64,000 nucleotides of DNA from Streptococcus rubneri (GTDB lineage: Bacteria; Bacillota; Bacilli; Lactobacillales; Streptococcaceae): positions 1,116,001 through 1,180,000 of the forward strand of contig NZ_SRRP01000001.1 of the NCBI RefSeq assembly GCF_004785935.1. Direction: 5' to 3'. The position numbers were made by a program, and so were the translations under genes. The notes beneath the pieces were generated by a model. That model was given only the letters and a program-made list of their open reading frames with translations, searched no databases and was not told the origin of the DNA. This document shows, one piece after another, positions 8,524 to 17,087 of the stretch. Position 1 is the stretch's first letter. The number at the start of each line of letters is the position of its first letter.

Positions 8524-10002
8524 TTATTTTTCTTTAGAAGCTATTTCAGATGCTTCAATGACAGGTTGTTCTCCTTCTTTGAGTTTATTAACTGTCATAT
8601 TGACTCCAAGAGCTCCAGCTAGCAATTGACGAATATCAAAACCAGCTCCCTGAGAGACTTGGTCGATACTTTGCATGATATCGCCCACCATCTTAGAGGC
8701 GTTTCCGTCACCATACATAGTGATTTTATCCACCTTGGTCAATGGCTCAGCCACTGCACGTGCAATTTCAGGCAATTTGTCGACCACCATTTCGGTAATG
8801 GCTGCCTCTTGCATTTTCTTCATCGCTTCTGCCTTTTGGTCCAAACCTTTGGCTTCCGCTTCTAGTTTCAAGCGAATGGCTTCGGCTTCTGCACGACCTT
8901 TCGCTTCGATGGCTTCCGCCTCTTGCAATTGAGCAAATTTCTCTGCTTCAGCTTGGGCTTTCCGAGCTTCTGCTTCTTTTTGAGTTTCGAAGAGTTCAGC
9001 TTCGGCCTTGCGTTGGCGTTCAATCAATTCAGCTTCCGCTGCTTGTTGACGCGCATACTTTTCAGCTTCAGCTTGCTTACGGATGTTGGCATCCAATTCT
9101 TGCTCACGAACCTTAACTTCGCGTTCCTTAACTTCCGCTTCTTTCTCTTGTTTCATGATGTTGGCTTCGGCTGCCACGCGCTCTTGTTCACGACGTTGCA
9201 CTTCCGCCTCAATCCCTTTCGCAGCATCTGCCTTGGCTTGAGCAATATCTGCTTCTTGTTTCAGGGCTGCTTGTTTGAGTTTCAACTCATTTTGTTTTTG
9301 CGCGATTTCAAGGTCGGCTGCGACGCGTTTGTCGTTGGCTAGCTTATCTTGTTCTGCTTCGACTTCTTTGCGTTCGCGTTCTGCTTTGGCTTTAGCAATC
9401 ATGGCATCCTTCTTGATGGTTTCAACATTTTCGATACCAAGGTTATCAATGACTCCCCCTTCATCAGAGAAGGATTGAACCGTAAAGGCGATGACTTCCA
9501 GACCCATTTTAGCCAAATCTGGCGCTACGTTGTCTTGCACCTTTGAAGCAAACTCTTGACGGTCGTTGACCATCTTACGAAGCTCCATCTGACCGATCAC
9601 TTCCCGCAAGTTTCCTTCCAAGACATCTTGGACAGAATTGGAAATATCTGTCGTATTCCAGTTCAAGAAGTTTTCTGCAGCACGCGCAATCATCTCATCG
9701 GTTGTCCCGATTTTCAATTTAACAGCTGCATCGGCCCGGACATTGATGAAATCAAGCGTTGGAACAGACTCAGAAGTCCGAACATCTGTAGAGAATTGCT
9801 CAATATCAAGGTAAGAACGTTGTTCTACGAAAGGAATCATAAAACCAGCTTTACCACGTAAATGACGTTGCTTTCGAAGACCTGTAATGACAACGACTTC
9901 ATTTGGTTTAGCATTCACATAGCCTTTAACAAGCAAAATCAGAATAATAACTGCGACTATTAGGCCAGTTATCAACCAACCTGGAATAAAAAATGTATCC
10001 AT
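8524..10002 (-). CDS. Flotillin family membrane scaffold protein
   Basis: SPFH/flotillin protein, 492 aa. One N-terminal membrane segment (about 7-27) is followed by the SPFH domain (about 30-200) and a long Ala/Glu/Lys coiled-coil region (about 200-400) with repeated EAE, KAEAE and RQ-rich heptads. A less charged tail follows. Flotillins of the FloT/YuaG kind organise membrane microdomains in bacteria. The gene stands alone, with its own terminator and no NfeD partner beside it, which is common in Firmicutes only for some lineages. The strongly repetitive codon content of the coiled coil creates long spurious antisense reading frames. Confidence 0.9.
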   Translation of the reverse strand: MDTFFIPGWLITGLIVAVIILILLVKGYVNAKPNEVVVITGLRKQRHLRGKAGFMIPFVEQRSYLDIEQFSTDVRTSESVPTLDFINVRADAAVKLKIGTTDEMIARAAENFLNWNTTDISNSVQDVLEGNLREVIGQMELRKMVNDRQEFASKVQDNVAPDLAKMGLEVIAFTVQSFSDEGGVIDNLGIENVETIKKDAMIAKAKAERERKEVEAEQDKLANDKRVAADLEIAQKQNELKLKQAALKQEADIAQAKADAAKGIEAEVQRREQERVAAEANIMKQEKEAEVKEREVKVREQELDANIRKQAEAEKYARQQAAEAELIERQRKAEAELFETQKEAEARKAQAEAEKFAQLQEAEAIEAKGRAEAEAIRLKLEAEAKGLDQKAEAMKKMQEAAITEMVVDKLPEIARAVAEPLTKVDKITMYGDGNASKMVGDIMQSIDQVSQGAGFDIRQLLAGALGVNMTVNKLKEGEQPVIEASEIASKEK

Positions 10003-10109
10003 TCTAATCTCCTTTTGAGGGAATTTCCCTCACTCATTTTGGTTAAATATAGTATATCAAAAGATATGGAAAGTTCAAGTCAGAACCTAAGAGAAGCTTT
10101 ATAGCCAGC

Positions 10110-10649
10110 TTATTCTTCATCAAATAATCCTTGAAGCCCGGCAAAAGGACTATTTTCTTCCTTCTTAAGAGCTTGAGCTTCCTGGTACTCTTCCTCTGTC
10201 ATGATTTTCCAATCATTGCCTTCGATAAAGCCGTGTCCAGCCTCCTCTTCTGGTGTAAGAACTTTAAGGGGAATATTGAGAAGGATATTGTCTTCCACGC
10301 TCTCACTCAGGTCAATCTTGCCCCCTTCAATGGGAAGGATCAGATCTTCCTCAAGAGCTTCGATATCGGCCTCTGACTGTGCGTCCTCAGAAAACACCTC
10401 TGTCACAGGATAGCTCTCTTGAAGCTCAACGGGTTCCATGCTTCGGCTAGAGGCAAGGACGATGGTATAGGTCAATTGGTAATCCAAGACATAGAGACCT
10501 GTATCGTAAGTTACTCGACCTGTCGCTTTGACATCTTTTAAATCAAGAATTTCTGGATTGCGCTTTTGCAATTCCTTTAGCAAATCCAACTCTTGATCAA
10601 AAGCTAGTCCTTCAGGGTTTTTACGGATTTCTTGTGTGTATAATTTCAT
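10110..10649 (-). CDS. yceD: YceD/DUF177 family protein (23S rRNA accumulation)
   Basis: Acidic cytoplasmic protein of 179 aa of the DUF177/YceD family; the E. coli member is linked to 23S rRNA accumulation. The typical central segment with GRVTYDTGLYVLDYQLTY and a later LNIPLKVL(C/T)PEEE-type segment are visible. I placed the start at the ATG at 10649 (MKLYTQEIRKNPEG), preceded by GAGGAAAA, rather than at the longer in-frame start 19 codons upstream, which has no ribosome site and overlaps a -10-like TATACT. The family often precedes rpmF; no rpmF is seen here. Confidence 0.82.
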   Translation of the reverse strand: MKLYTQEIRKNPEGLAFDQELDLLKELQKRNPEILDLKDVKATGRVTYDTGLYVLDYQLTYTIVLASSRSMEPVELQESYPVTEVFSEDAQSEADIEALEEDLILPIEGGKIDLSESVEDNILLNIPLKVLTPEEEAGHGFIEGNDWKIMTEEEYQEAQALKKEENSPFAGLQGLFDEE

Positions 10650-10762
10650 TCTTTTTTCCTCAAATCTTCTAGATACTATTAGTATATCATGAAGCTGTCC
10701 CTTCAACCAAGAAGTCTCCTCAAAAATTTGTTATAATCATGAAAAAAGATAAAGGAAATCTG

Positions 10763-11131
10763 ATGGCAAGAGTTTACGACCTACCATTTTCAACTGTATA
10801 CACAGCTTTGGTCCAAAAAGTCTTACAAAAGGGTGGAAAAGAGACTAGCCTTGACCAAATTACCTCGCGATTAACAGGCTATTCTCTGGCGGAACTGCAA
10901 GAATGGAAAAAGCGTGACGGAAGCTACGGAGATTTCTTTCGCCAAGCTCCCGCCTATCACCCCAATCGAACACTGATTACTGGGAAAGTTTGTGGCGTGC
11001 AAATTGAAACGATTCAGGATCCTTTGATGCAGGAAATTCGTCGATTAGATCGTCTGGTCGATTGGTTAAGCAAGGGAAAGACTGTTGAGCAATTGGTTGA
11101 AAAATACCAGCTAAAAGAGGAGAAGGCATGA
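10763..11131 (+). CDS. DUF2200 family protein
   Basis: Small cytoplasmic protein of 122 aa whose pattern (MARVYDLPFSTVY, then SYGDFFRQAPAYHPNR and GVQIETIQDPLMQEIR) fits the DUF2200 family, function unknown. The start used is the ATG at 10763 behind AAAGGAAA. An in-frame ATG at 10739 is excluded because it lies one base after the -10 box TATAAT (10732-10737). The stop overlaps the Rgg start in an ATGA arrangement, so the two are co-translated. Other DUF2200 genes are also found in mixed contexts, so the pairing does not reveal the function. Confidence 0.83.
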   Translation: MARVYDLPFSTVYTALVQKVLQKGGKETSLDQITSRLTGYSLAELQEWKKRDGSYGDFFRQAPAYHPNRTLITGKVCGVQIETIQDPLMQEIRRLDRLVDWLSKGKTVEQLVEKYQLKEEKA

Positions 11132-11988
11132 AAGAAATCGGAGCAGTTTTTCGGCAAATACGTGAAAGTCGCCACATCTCTTTAGAGGAGGCTACAGGTG
11201 GAGAATTTTCGCGCTCTATGCTATCTCGATTTGAAAGAGGAGAAAATGACCTGACGACGCAACGTTTTTTCCTGGCCTTACAACAGATTAAAACCAGTCT
11301 CAGTGAGTTTTCCCATCTAGCAGAAATCGACCAGCACTCTTTTATTCCCAAATTGTTGAAAGAGCACTATGAAAACATGAGCTTAGAACACGATCAAGCC
11401 TTGTACCAAAGCTACCAGCTAGCCTATCAGAAACATCATAAAAAAGAAGACTTCTTAGCCAGCATTATTCTCAAGGCCCAAATGCTTGGCAACTATCCTG
11501 AGGTAGAGTTGACTGCTAACCAAGAGGAACTAGATTTCCTCTATGACTACCTCTTCTCTGTCATGATCTGGGGAAATTTTGAATTAAGCCTATTTTCTCT
11601 GACCTCTCCTCTTTTCTCTAGTCAGCTCTATCGGCAGTATACAGTGGAGTTGGTCCAGCGGGAGGACTTCAAGCTTCTCCTAGACTCTTCTCTTCCTGCC
11701 CTCAACTCTATTTTTCTCAATGGCTTTTTTCTGGCCATTAGTTCAAATGAATTTGAAGATGCGACCTATTTTGATCAGCTGATCAAGGACCACTTTTACT
11801 CCGAAAACGAAGCCTACCTTCGGACGGTTTATCTCTATGCCAAAGGGGAATTCCTTTATCGAAAGGGAGAAAAAGAAACTGGTCTTGAAAAGATGGAACA
11901 GGCCATCCAGGTCCTCTCTATTCTGAATTGTAAGGTCAGTGCCAACTACTACAAACAGGGCCTGCAAGAACTCCTCAAGGAATCCTGA
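11128..11988 (+). CDS. Rgg/GadR/MutR family transcriptional regulator
   Basis: Peptide-responsive regulator type found in streptococci, 286 aa. N-terminal helix-turn-helix of the Xre class (about 1-65; segment FSRSMLSRFERGEND is the recognition part), then a C-terminal repeat domain of paired helices (about 75-285) that in characterised Rggs binds short hydrophobic pheromones. It is translationally coupled to the DUF2200 gene. I looked for an SHP-like pheromone gene on both sides and found none convincing. The likely regulatory target is the small-protein/MFS pair that starts 262 bases downstream, by proximity only. Confidence 0.88.
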   Translation: MKEIGAVFRQIRESRHISLEEATGGEFSRSMLSRFERGENDLTTQRFFLALQQIKTSLSEFSHLAEIDQHSFIPKLLKEHYENMSLEHDQALYQSYQLAYQKHHKKEDFLASIILKAQMLGNYPEVELTANQEELDFLYDYLFSVMIWGNFELSLFSLTSPLFSSQLYRQYTVELVQREDFKLLLDSSLPALNSIFLNGFFLAISSNEFEDATYFDQLIKDHFYSENEAYLRTVYLYAKGEFLYRKGEKETGLEKMEQAIQVLSILNCKVSANYYKQGLQELLKES

Positions 11989-11990
11989 AA

Positions 11991-12166
11991 AGAGGCTGGG
12001 ACAAAAGTCCTAGCCTCTCAATTGTCTTCGGATTTTCGAGCAAGACGCAGTGGTTGAGTGGGCTCTACTACGCTGATTTCATCAGCTTTTACAGCCCTAC
12101 TCAACTGTGCGGAGGTGGGACGACGAAATCGAATTCTAACGAATTACCGATTTCTGTCCCACTCTC
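11991..12166. repeat. Hairpin-rich 176-bp intergenic repeat, copy A
   Basis: Begins AGAGGCTGGGACAAAAG and ends CTGTCCCACTCTC, so the ends are imperfect inverted repeats (GGGACA on both). It contains three successive hairpins: 11991-12018, 12053-12106 (GTTGAGTGGGCT with AGCCCTACTCAAC, inner GCTGAT/ATCAGC) and 12117-12160 (GGGAC, GAAATCG, GAATTC mirrored). A copy of the same length and almost the same sequence lies at 13644-13819 in direct orientation. The two flank the small protein and MFS genes. Confidence 0.93.
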
Positions 12167-12190
12167 TTTTTGTTGAAAATATGCAACTTT

Positions 12191-12219
12191 TTGTTTTCCA
12201 TATTTTTGAGGTCTACAAT
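12191..12219 (+). promoter_or_regulatory. Promoter of the small-protein/MFS operon
   Basis: -35 TTGTTT (12191-12196), 17-base spacer, -10 TACAAT (12214-12219), ahead of the ATG at 12250. It starts 25 bases after repeat A. Confidence 0.55.
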
Positions 12220-12249
12220 AGGATCATCAAGAAAAGAAAGAGGTCCAGT

Positions 12250-12426
12250 ATGATAACCAAACTAAAGAATCGTCTCCTTCATTATTTCCTTAAACAGACT
12301 AGTTTTTATGTTAAAGAGGAAAAATTAGAACTGACGGAAGAAGAGAAACTATCTCTTCTCAAGCAGGCCTTACAACATTTAAGAGAAGTTATTTTATCTG
12401 CTAAGCATAAGGAGGAAAGCTTATGA
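12250..12426 (+). CDS. Small charged protein of unknown function (58 aa)
   Basis: I do not recognise this protein. It has a basic, partly hydrophobic N-terminal third (ITKLKNRLLHYFLKQ) and a strongly charged helical remainder (EEKLELTEEEKLSLLKQ) likely to form one amphipathic helix; no signal peptide. The start is the ATG at 12250 with AGAGG seven bases upstream. The reading frame is open further up into the repeat, but the -10 box lies inside that extension. Its TGA overlaps the MFS start (ATGA), so it is co-translated with the transporter and could be a small partner or regulator of it. That role is inference. Confidence 0.66.
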   Translation: MITKLKNRLLHYFLKQTSFYVKEEKLELTEEEKLSLLKQALQHLREVILSAKHKEESL

Positions 12427-13643
12427 AACTCTTATTTCGCAATCACATCTTTGCCTTACTCAGTCTTTCACGTTTTTTGAATACCATTGGTGCTGCGATT
12501 TACAACCTTGTCTTTGTGGTCTTCGCGGCTAGCATGCCTCACCCTAGTCTGGCAGTTGGGATCGCAAATCTCATTGTTTTCATCCCAAGTCTTTTCACCA
12601 TTTTCATTGGAATGAAGGCCGATCACACCGCTAAAAAAGCCGACTGGCTGATCCGAATGGGCTTTCTGCAAGCTATCCTTTTCGTCATCATTGCACTGAT
12701 GACAAAGATTCCGGGTTATTTGACCTTTTCAATCGTTTGCTTCTTGAATATTGTGTCAGATTGTTTAAGTGATTATCGCGGGGGATTGCAACTTCCCATT
12801 ATGCAGAAGAATATCCCTAGCGAGGATCTGATGGAAGCCTATTCCTTCAATCAACTGCTTAGTATGGTTTGTTCCATTTCAGGTCAAGCGCTGGGAGTCT
12901 GGCTTTTAGCTATCAGTCACCAAAACTTTGCACTTGTTGCTTCGATCAATGCCCTGACATTTCTCCTGTCTTCCACTTGTCTTTTCATCCGACGACGTCA
13001 ACTAACCCACGAACCGATTCAAGTAGATTCGAGTAAGAAAGTTTCTTTCCTTCAAGAATGTCGAGACATCTATCGCAATGTCACCACTATCTTTGCAGAC
13101 GAAGAAGTTCACAACTTTGGGAAACTTCTCCTATCCTTAATTTTCATCAATGCTTTGGGAGGATCCATCTCCGGCATCTATAATTTGCAACTGCTTCACT
13201 CCCCCTTCTTTCATTTGAGCTTTAGCCAATCGCTCTTGATCTTAGAAGCAGTAACTATTTTAAGCATGGTCTGGGCTAGCCTGACACCTCACGATTATTT
13301 TTCCAAACAAACCCTCCACCATACTCTACTGTGGATTGCAGGTGGTCTGACCATGCTTGGCCTCACAAATACTCTGGTCCACTGGGATATCCTTTCCCTT
13401 CTACTCATCACTTTTCTTGGTTATCTTGTTGCAAAAATCAACCCAAAAGTTTCCAGTCTTTTAATGAGCAAACTGCCAGCTGAGAAATTAGCCTCAACCT
13501 CTAGCTTTTTGGGTCTGATGGTAAGCTTTGCCATGCCTCTTGGAACAGCCCTTTTTTCTAGTCTAGCTATTTGGAGCCTTCCTATTGCCTGGGGGATGTT
13601 TGCCTTCCTCGGTTTCGGCACTGTCCTCTTATCTAGCAAATAA
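12423..13643 (+). CDS. MFS family transporter
   Basis: Membrane protein of 406 aa with about twelve hydrophobic segments split by a central charged loop (about residues 195-220), the normal shape of a major facilitator. After segment 2 there is a short basic loop (GMKADHTAKKADWLIRMG) that corresponds to the MFS motif A region. It resembles the exporter branch (MFS_1/MFS_3). The substrate is unknown. It is coupled to the 58-aa gene, downstream of an Rgg regulator, and the unit is bracketed by two direct repeats, so it may have been gained, or could be lost, as a cassette. Confidence 0.85.
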   Translation: MKLLFRNHIFALLSLSRFLNTIGAAIYNLVFVVFAASMPHPSLAVGIANLIVFIPSLFTIFIGMKADHTAKKADWLIRMGFLQAILFVIIALMTKIPGYLTFSIVCFLNIVSDCLSDYRGGLQLPIMQKNIPSEDLMEAYSFNQLLSMVCSISGQALGVWLLAISHQNFALVASINALTFLLSSTCLFIRRRQLTHEPIQVDSSKKVSFLQECRDIYRNVTTIFADEEVHNFGKLLLSLIFINALGGSISGIYNLQLLHSPFFHLSFSQSLLILEAVTILSMVWASLTPHDYFSKQTLHHTLLWIAGGLTMLGLTNTLVHWDILSLLLITFLGYLVAKINPKVSSLLMSKLPAEKLASTSSFLGLMVSFAMPLGTALFSSLAIWSLPIAWGMFAFLGFGTVLLSSK

Positions 13644-13819
13644 AGAGGCTGGGACAAAAGTCCTAGCCTCTAAATTGTCTTTTGATTGTCGAGCAAGACG
13701 CAGTGGTTGAGTGGGCTCTACTACGCTGATTTCATCAGCTTTTATAGCCCTACTCAACTGTGCGGAGGTGGGACGACGAAATCGAATTCTAACGAATTAC
13801 CGATTTCTGTCCCACTCTC
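13644..13819. repeat. Hairpin-rich 176-bp intergenic repeat, copy B
   Basis: Same orientation, same length and only a few base differences from copy A (for example ATAGCCC for ACAGCCC, and changes around 13671-13690). It starts two bases after the MFS stop codon and ends four bases before the htpX stop, so it fills the convergent gap between the two genes. Its first hairpin (AGAGGCTGGGAC / GTCCTAGCCTCT) could act as terminator for the MFS operon, but there is no T-run. Confidence 0.93.
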
Positions 13820-13822
13820 ACT

Positions 13823-14719
13823 TTACATTCTTCTTAGTCTTTCCACCCGCTCGGCAATGGGTGGGTGGGTATAAAACAGCTTTTGAAAGCCGGATTCTTT
13901 TTTTGGATCGTTGATAAAGAGTGCACTACTTGCACTATCAACTTCTCGTTGCATGGGTGCACTATGATCCAGTTTCAATAGAGCATTAATCATCCCTTGA
14001 GGATTCCGTGTCAATTCGACACTTGAAGCATCCGCCAGAAACTCCCGTTGACGAGAAATGGCTAACTGTACCAAGGTCGCCGCTAATGGAGCTAATACGA
14101 TGGCAATCAAGGAAAGGATCAGAATAATAATTTCTAAACCACTGCCTCCTTCTCGATCATCATCCCGTCTACGGCCACCGCCCCACCACATCATCCGGCC
14201 ACCAATGCTCGAGAGCATCGTGATGGCACTGGCTAAGGCCACTGCAATAGTGGAGATGCGGATATCGTAATTGCGAATATGGCTAACTTCGTGTCCAATA
14301 ACTCCCTCCAATTCCTCACGATTCATCACAGCTAGAAGACCTGTCGTTGCTGCAACAGCCGCATTTTGAGGATTGGACCCTGTCGCAAATGCATTCATGG
14401 ACGGATCGTCTACAATATAGACACGAGGCATAGGAATCTGAGCCACCATGGCCATGTCTTGGACAACATGGTAAAGTTGAGGAGCTTGATCTTCTGTCAC
14501 CTCGCGTGCACCATTCATTCGCATCACAACTTCCGTTGATTGAAAAATCATGCTAAAGGCATAGATGCCACCAATAATCAAAGCAAGGATGACGCCACCA
14601 AGAGAGGATCCTAACCAGAGGTAGCCGACGGCTGCTCCGATGAGGGCCAAGAGTATGAAAAAAGCAATAAGGAGAATCCAGGTTCTCCTTTTATTGCTTG
14701 CAATTTGGTCAAACAGCAT
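13823..14719 (-). CDS. htpX: Zinc metalloprotease HtpX homolog
   Basis: Membrane-bound M48 protease that degrades misfolded membrane proteins. It has 298 aa with two N-terminal membrane segments (about 13-33 and 38-58), the zinc motif HEVSH at 143-147, two further hydrophobic stretches (about 155-175 and 190-215) and the downstream zinc-ligand Glu region [11 protein letters not shown]. The gly/arg-rich insert [13 protein letters not shown] is a loop facing the cytoplasm. It starts one base after the lemA stop; the lemA-htpX pair is conserved in streptococci. Confidence 0.95.
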   Translation of the reverse strand: MLFDQIASNKRRTWILLIAFFILLALIGAAVGYLWLGSSLGGVILALIIGGIYAFSMIFQSTEVVMRMNGAREVTEDQAPQLYHVVQDMAMVAQIPMPRVYIVDDPSMNAFATGSNPQNAAVAATTGLLAVMNREELEGVIGHEVSHIRNYDIRISTIAVALASAITMLSSIGGRMMWWGGGRRRDDDREGGSGLEIIILILSLIAIVLAPLAATLVQLAISRQREFLADASSVELTRNPQGMINALLKLDHSAPMQREVDSASSALFINDPKKESGFQKLFYTHPPIAERVERLRRM

Positions 14720-14720
14720 A

Positions 14721-15281
14721 TTAGTCTCCTAATCCGCTAAAGTCCACCTTTGGTACTGCTTTTTCTTCTTCAGGCACTTGAAGGAATTCGGCTTGTTTGA
14801 AGCCAAACATTCCAGCAATCACATTTGTTGGGAAAGTTTCCAATTTCACATTGTAGTTGCTTGTCACACTGTTGTACAATTGACGGGCATAAGAAATTTT
14901 ATTTTCTGTATTGGTCAATTCTTCTTGCAATTGCATGAAGTTGGTATTAGCCTTCAAATCTGGGTAGTTTTCAGCAACCGCAAAGATGCCTGCAACTTGA
15001 CGTGAAAGAGCATCACTGGCTGCCATTGCTTCTGCAGGTGAAGATGCTTGAGCTACTTGTTGGCGAAGTTGAGTGACCTTAGCAAGTGTATCTCCTTCGT
15101 ACTTGGCATACCCTTTAACCGTTTCGATCAAGTTTGGAATCAAGTCATTCCGACGTTTCAATTGTACATCGATTTGACTCCAAGCTTCGCGAGTTTGCAT
15201 CCGACTTTTCACTAAACCGTTGTAAACTCCTACTACCATCAATACAAGGACCACAAGGATCCCAAGAATAATCCAAATCAT
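14721..15281 (-). CDS. lemA: LemA family protein
   Basis: 186 aa, one N-terminal membrane segment (about 1-20) and an extended helical bundle with the family signature around [19 protein letters not shown] and NLKANTNF-type segments. LemA proteins are membrane-anchored with an extracytoplasmic or cytoplasmic helical domain and no firmly known activity. Linkage to htpX suggests a shared membrane quality-control role. A -10 box TATACT with upstream TG lies at about 15313-15318 on the minus strand, facing away from the rsmG promoter. Confidence 0.93.
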   Translation of the reverse strand: MIWIILGILVVLVLMVVGVYNGLVKSRMQTREAWSQIDVQLKRRNDLIPNLIETVKGYAKYEGDTLAKVTQLRQQVAQASSPAEAMAASDALSRQVAGIFAVAENYPDLKANTNFMQLQEELTNTENKISYARQLYNSVTSNYNVKLETFPTNVIAGMFGFKQAEFLQVPEEEKAVPKVDFSGLGD

Positions 15282-15351
15282 TTTATTGAATTCCTTTCAT
15301 TTCTTTCTACCAGTATATCAAATTTCTCTTATTTTGTGGTAAAATTATCTT

Positions 15352-16065
15352 ATGAAACCAGAAGAATTTTATACCCGTTTAGCCGACCTCGGCTTCCCAT
15401 TAACTGATCGACAAAAAGAACAATACGAACGCTATTTTGAGTTATTGGTTGAGTGGAATGAAAAGATCAACCTCACTGCTATCACCGAAAAAGACGAGGT
15501 CTATCTCAAGCATTTCTATGATTCAATCGCCCCCATCTTGCAGGGGTTGATCGAAAACCAACCCATCCGTCTTTTGGATATCGGAGCTGGTGCTGGCTTT
15601 CCAAGTCTTCCAATGAAGATCCTTTTCCCTGAGTTGGATGTGACCATCATTGATTCCCTCAATAAGCGGATCAACTTTCTCCACCTACTAGCTGAAGAGT
15701 TAGACTTGAGCAGGGTTCATTTCTACCATGGACGAGCTGAAGACTTTGCGCAAGATAAGGCCTTCCGTGCCCAATTTGACCTTGTGACTGCTCGTGCCGT
15801 TGCTCGGATGCAGGTCCTTTCTGAGCTGACCATTCCTTATTTGAAAGTAGGGGGGCGCCTCCTCGCACTTAAAGCTAGCAATGCTCCAGAAGAGCTGGAG
15901 GAAGCCAAAAACGCCCTGAATCTGCTATTTAGCAAGGTTGAAGACAATCTACAGTATGAATTGCCAAATGGGGATCCTCGCTACATTACTGTTGTGGAGA
16001 AGAAAAAAGAAACACCCAATAAATACCCAAGAAAAGCAGGTTTGCCCAATAAGCGACCATTATAA
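15352..16065 (+). CDS. rsmG: 16S rRNA (guanine527-N7)-methyltransferase RsmG
   Basis: SAM-dependent methyltransferase that modifies G527 of 16S rRNA; formerly gidB. It has 237 aa with the SAM-binding loop [14 protein letters not shown] (about 73-86), then [12 protein letters not shown] and the TARAVA segment typical of the family. The start at 15352 follows a -10 TAAAAT with upstream TGG only a few bases away, so the leader is very short. It stands alone between two divergent or convergent minus-strand units. Confidence 0.96.
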   Translation: MKPEEFYTRLADLGFPLTDRQKEQYERYFELLVEWNEKINLTAITEKDEVYLKHFYDSIAPILQGLIENQPIRLLDIGAGAGFPSLPMKILFPELDVTIIDSLNKRINFLHLLAEELDLSRVHFYHGRAEDFAQDKAFRAQFDLVTARAVARMQVLSELTIPYLKVGGRLLALKASNAPEELEEAKNALNLLFSKVEDNLQYELPNGDPRYITVVEKKKETPNKYPRKAGLPNKRPL

Positions 16066-16074
16066 GACCAACTC

Positions 16075-16104
16075 AAAAGAAGCTGACAGTTTGTCAGCTT
16101 CTTT
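16075..16104. terminator. Bidirectional terminator between rsmG and the PfkB kinase
   Basis: AAAGAAGCTGACA / TGTCAGCTTCTTT with a three-base loop and T-runs in both directions. Its right arm overlaps the last codons of the kinase gene on the minus strand. Confidence 0.88.
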
Positions 16105-17014
16105 TTGACTGGACTAATTGGTTCAACTCTTGCCGTAAGGTATGGTAGTGATGGCGCTCTAAATGAACTCCCTTGGTCGCAACAACCATACTTGCTAGAC
16201 GGTTAGCAAAGGTTAAGGCATCCTCCACATCTAGCCCCTTCAAGGATGCTGCTAAAAAGGCTCCCAGATGACTGTCTCCTGCTCCTACGGTATCACGAAC
16301 TTCTGTCGGAAATCCGTCTACCTCGTAGAACCTACCATCGTATGCGATTGCTCCTTTTTCTCCCAAGGTGACGATGACTAACTGCCCCGTTCTTTGGTAG
16401 AGCTTCTTAGCCGCGTCAGCAATCTCTTCACAAGCTGAAAAAGCCTTGGCTTCTGCCTCATTGAGATGAAGGATTGGATGCAAATCATAGATGGCTTCCA
16501 AACGCTCCTTGGGAATCAAGAGGCCTCGAGGTCCTGGTGCAAAGATAACTTGGCCTTCAAGTTTTGACACAGATTGAATGAGTTCCATTCCGGTCGGCTC
16601 TTCTACTTCAAGGCCACAGAGATAAATAGAGTCATAGCTTTCCTGCTCCAGAGACTGGAGCCATTCCTTCTGAAAACCATATTCCACTCCATGATCTGAT
16701 AAAAAAGTTCGTTCCCCATCCGACTCAATGAAACAATAGCAACAACCATTCGCTCCTGTTACGGAGATTGGGGATTGGATGCCTAACTTCTCTAGTTCTG
16801 CCTTGACAAAATCTCCGTAGACACCTGTCCCCACTGGCGAGATGAAGTCAACCTTTTGACCTAAAGCATGAAGAACGGAGACGACATTAAAGGCACACCC
16901 TCCAAGTGACCAAGTCTGCTCATGAATATGGGCATCCCCTTCCCGACTTGGTAGACGATCTAGATAGACCATAATATCACAAACAGTGGATCCAATCACT
17001 AAGGCTTTCGACAT
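16094..17014 (-). CDS. PfkB family carbohydrate/nucleoside kinase
   Basis: Ribokinase-fold sugar or nucleoside kinase of 306 aa. Glycine-rich LGGCAFNV (38-45) is the substrate-side PfkB signature 1 region, and DTVGAGDSHLGAF (241 on; GAGD 244-247) is the anion hole and catalytic Asp. The substrate is not decided by sequence. It follows the ECF transporter and nucleoside phosphorylase genes, which suggests ribose, a nucleoside or a related sugar. A hairpin in the 73-base gap before it may lower its expression relative to the upstream genes. Confidence 0.86.
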   Translation of the reverse strand: MSKALVIGSTVCDIMVYLDRLPSREGDAHIHEQTWSLGGCAFNVVSVLHALGQKVDFISPVGTGVYGDFVKAELEKLGIQSPISVTGANGCCYCFIESDGERTFLSDHGVEYGFQKEWLQSLEQESYDSIYLCGLEVEEPTGMELIQSVSKLEGQVIFAPGPRGLLIPKERLEAIYDLHPILHLNEAEAKAFSACEEIADAAKKLYQRTGQLVIVTLGEKGAIAYDGRFYEVDGFPTEVRDTVGAGDSHLGAFLAASLKGLDVEDALTFANRLASMVVATKGVHLERHHYHTLRQELNQLVQSKRS

Positions 17015-17054
17015 GGGTTTCCCCTCCTATTCTCTATTCTCAACATGGAAAAAT

Positions 17055-17080
17055 AACCAGCACCGGATCTCGTGCTGGTT
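17055..17080 (-). terminator. Hairpin between SDR and PfkB genes
   Basis: Perfect nine-pair stem AACCAGCAC / GTGCTGGTT followed on the minus strand by TATTTTT. It may act as a partial terminator allowing read-through into the kinase gene. Confidence 0.7.
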
Positions 17081-17087
17081 AGTAAAA

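Noticed and set aside
8923-9342. Long open frame on the plus strand opposite the flotillin coiled coil
   Set aside because: Antisense shadow caused by biased Ala/Glu/Lys codons of the coiled coil; low-complexity Phe/Leu protein without ribosome site.
12058-12249. Upstream in-frame extension of the 58-aa gene, and a related 67-aa frame at 13711-13914 in repeat B
   Set aside because: The frame MGSTTLISSAF... is translated repeat sequence present in both copies; no ribosome site, and the promoter lies inside the extension.
11989-12249. SHP pheromone gene next to the Rgg regulator
   Set aside because: No short hydrophobic peptide with ribosome site in any frame between the rgg stop and the small protein gene.
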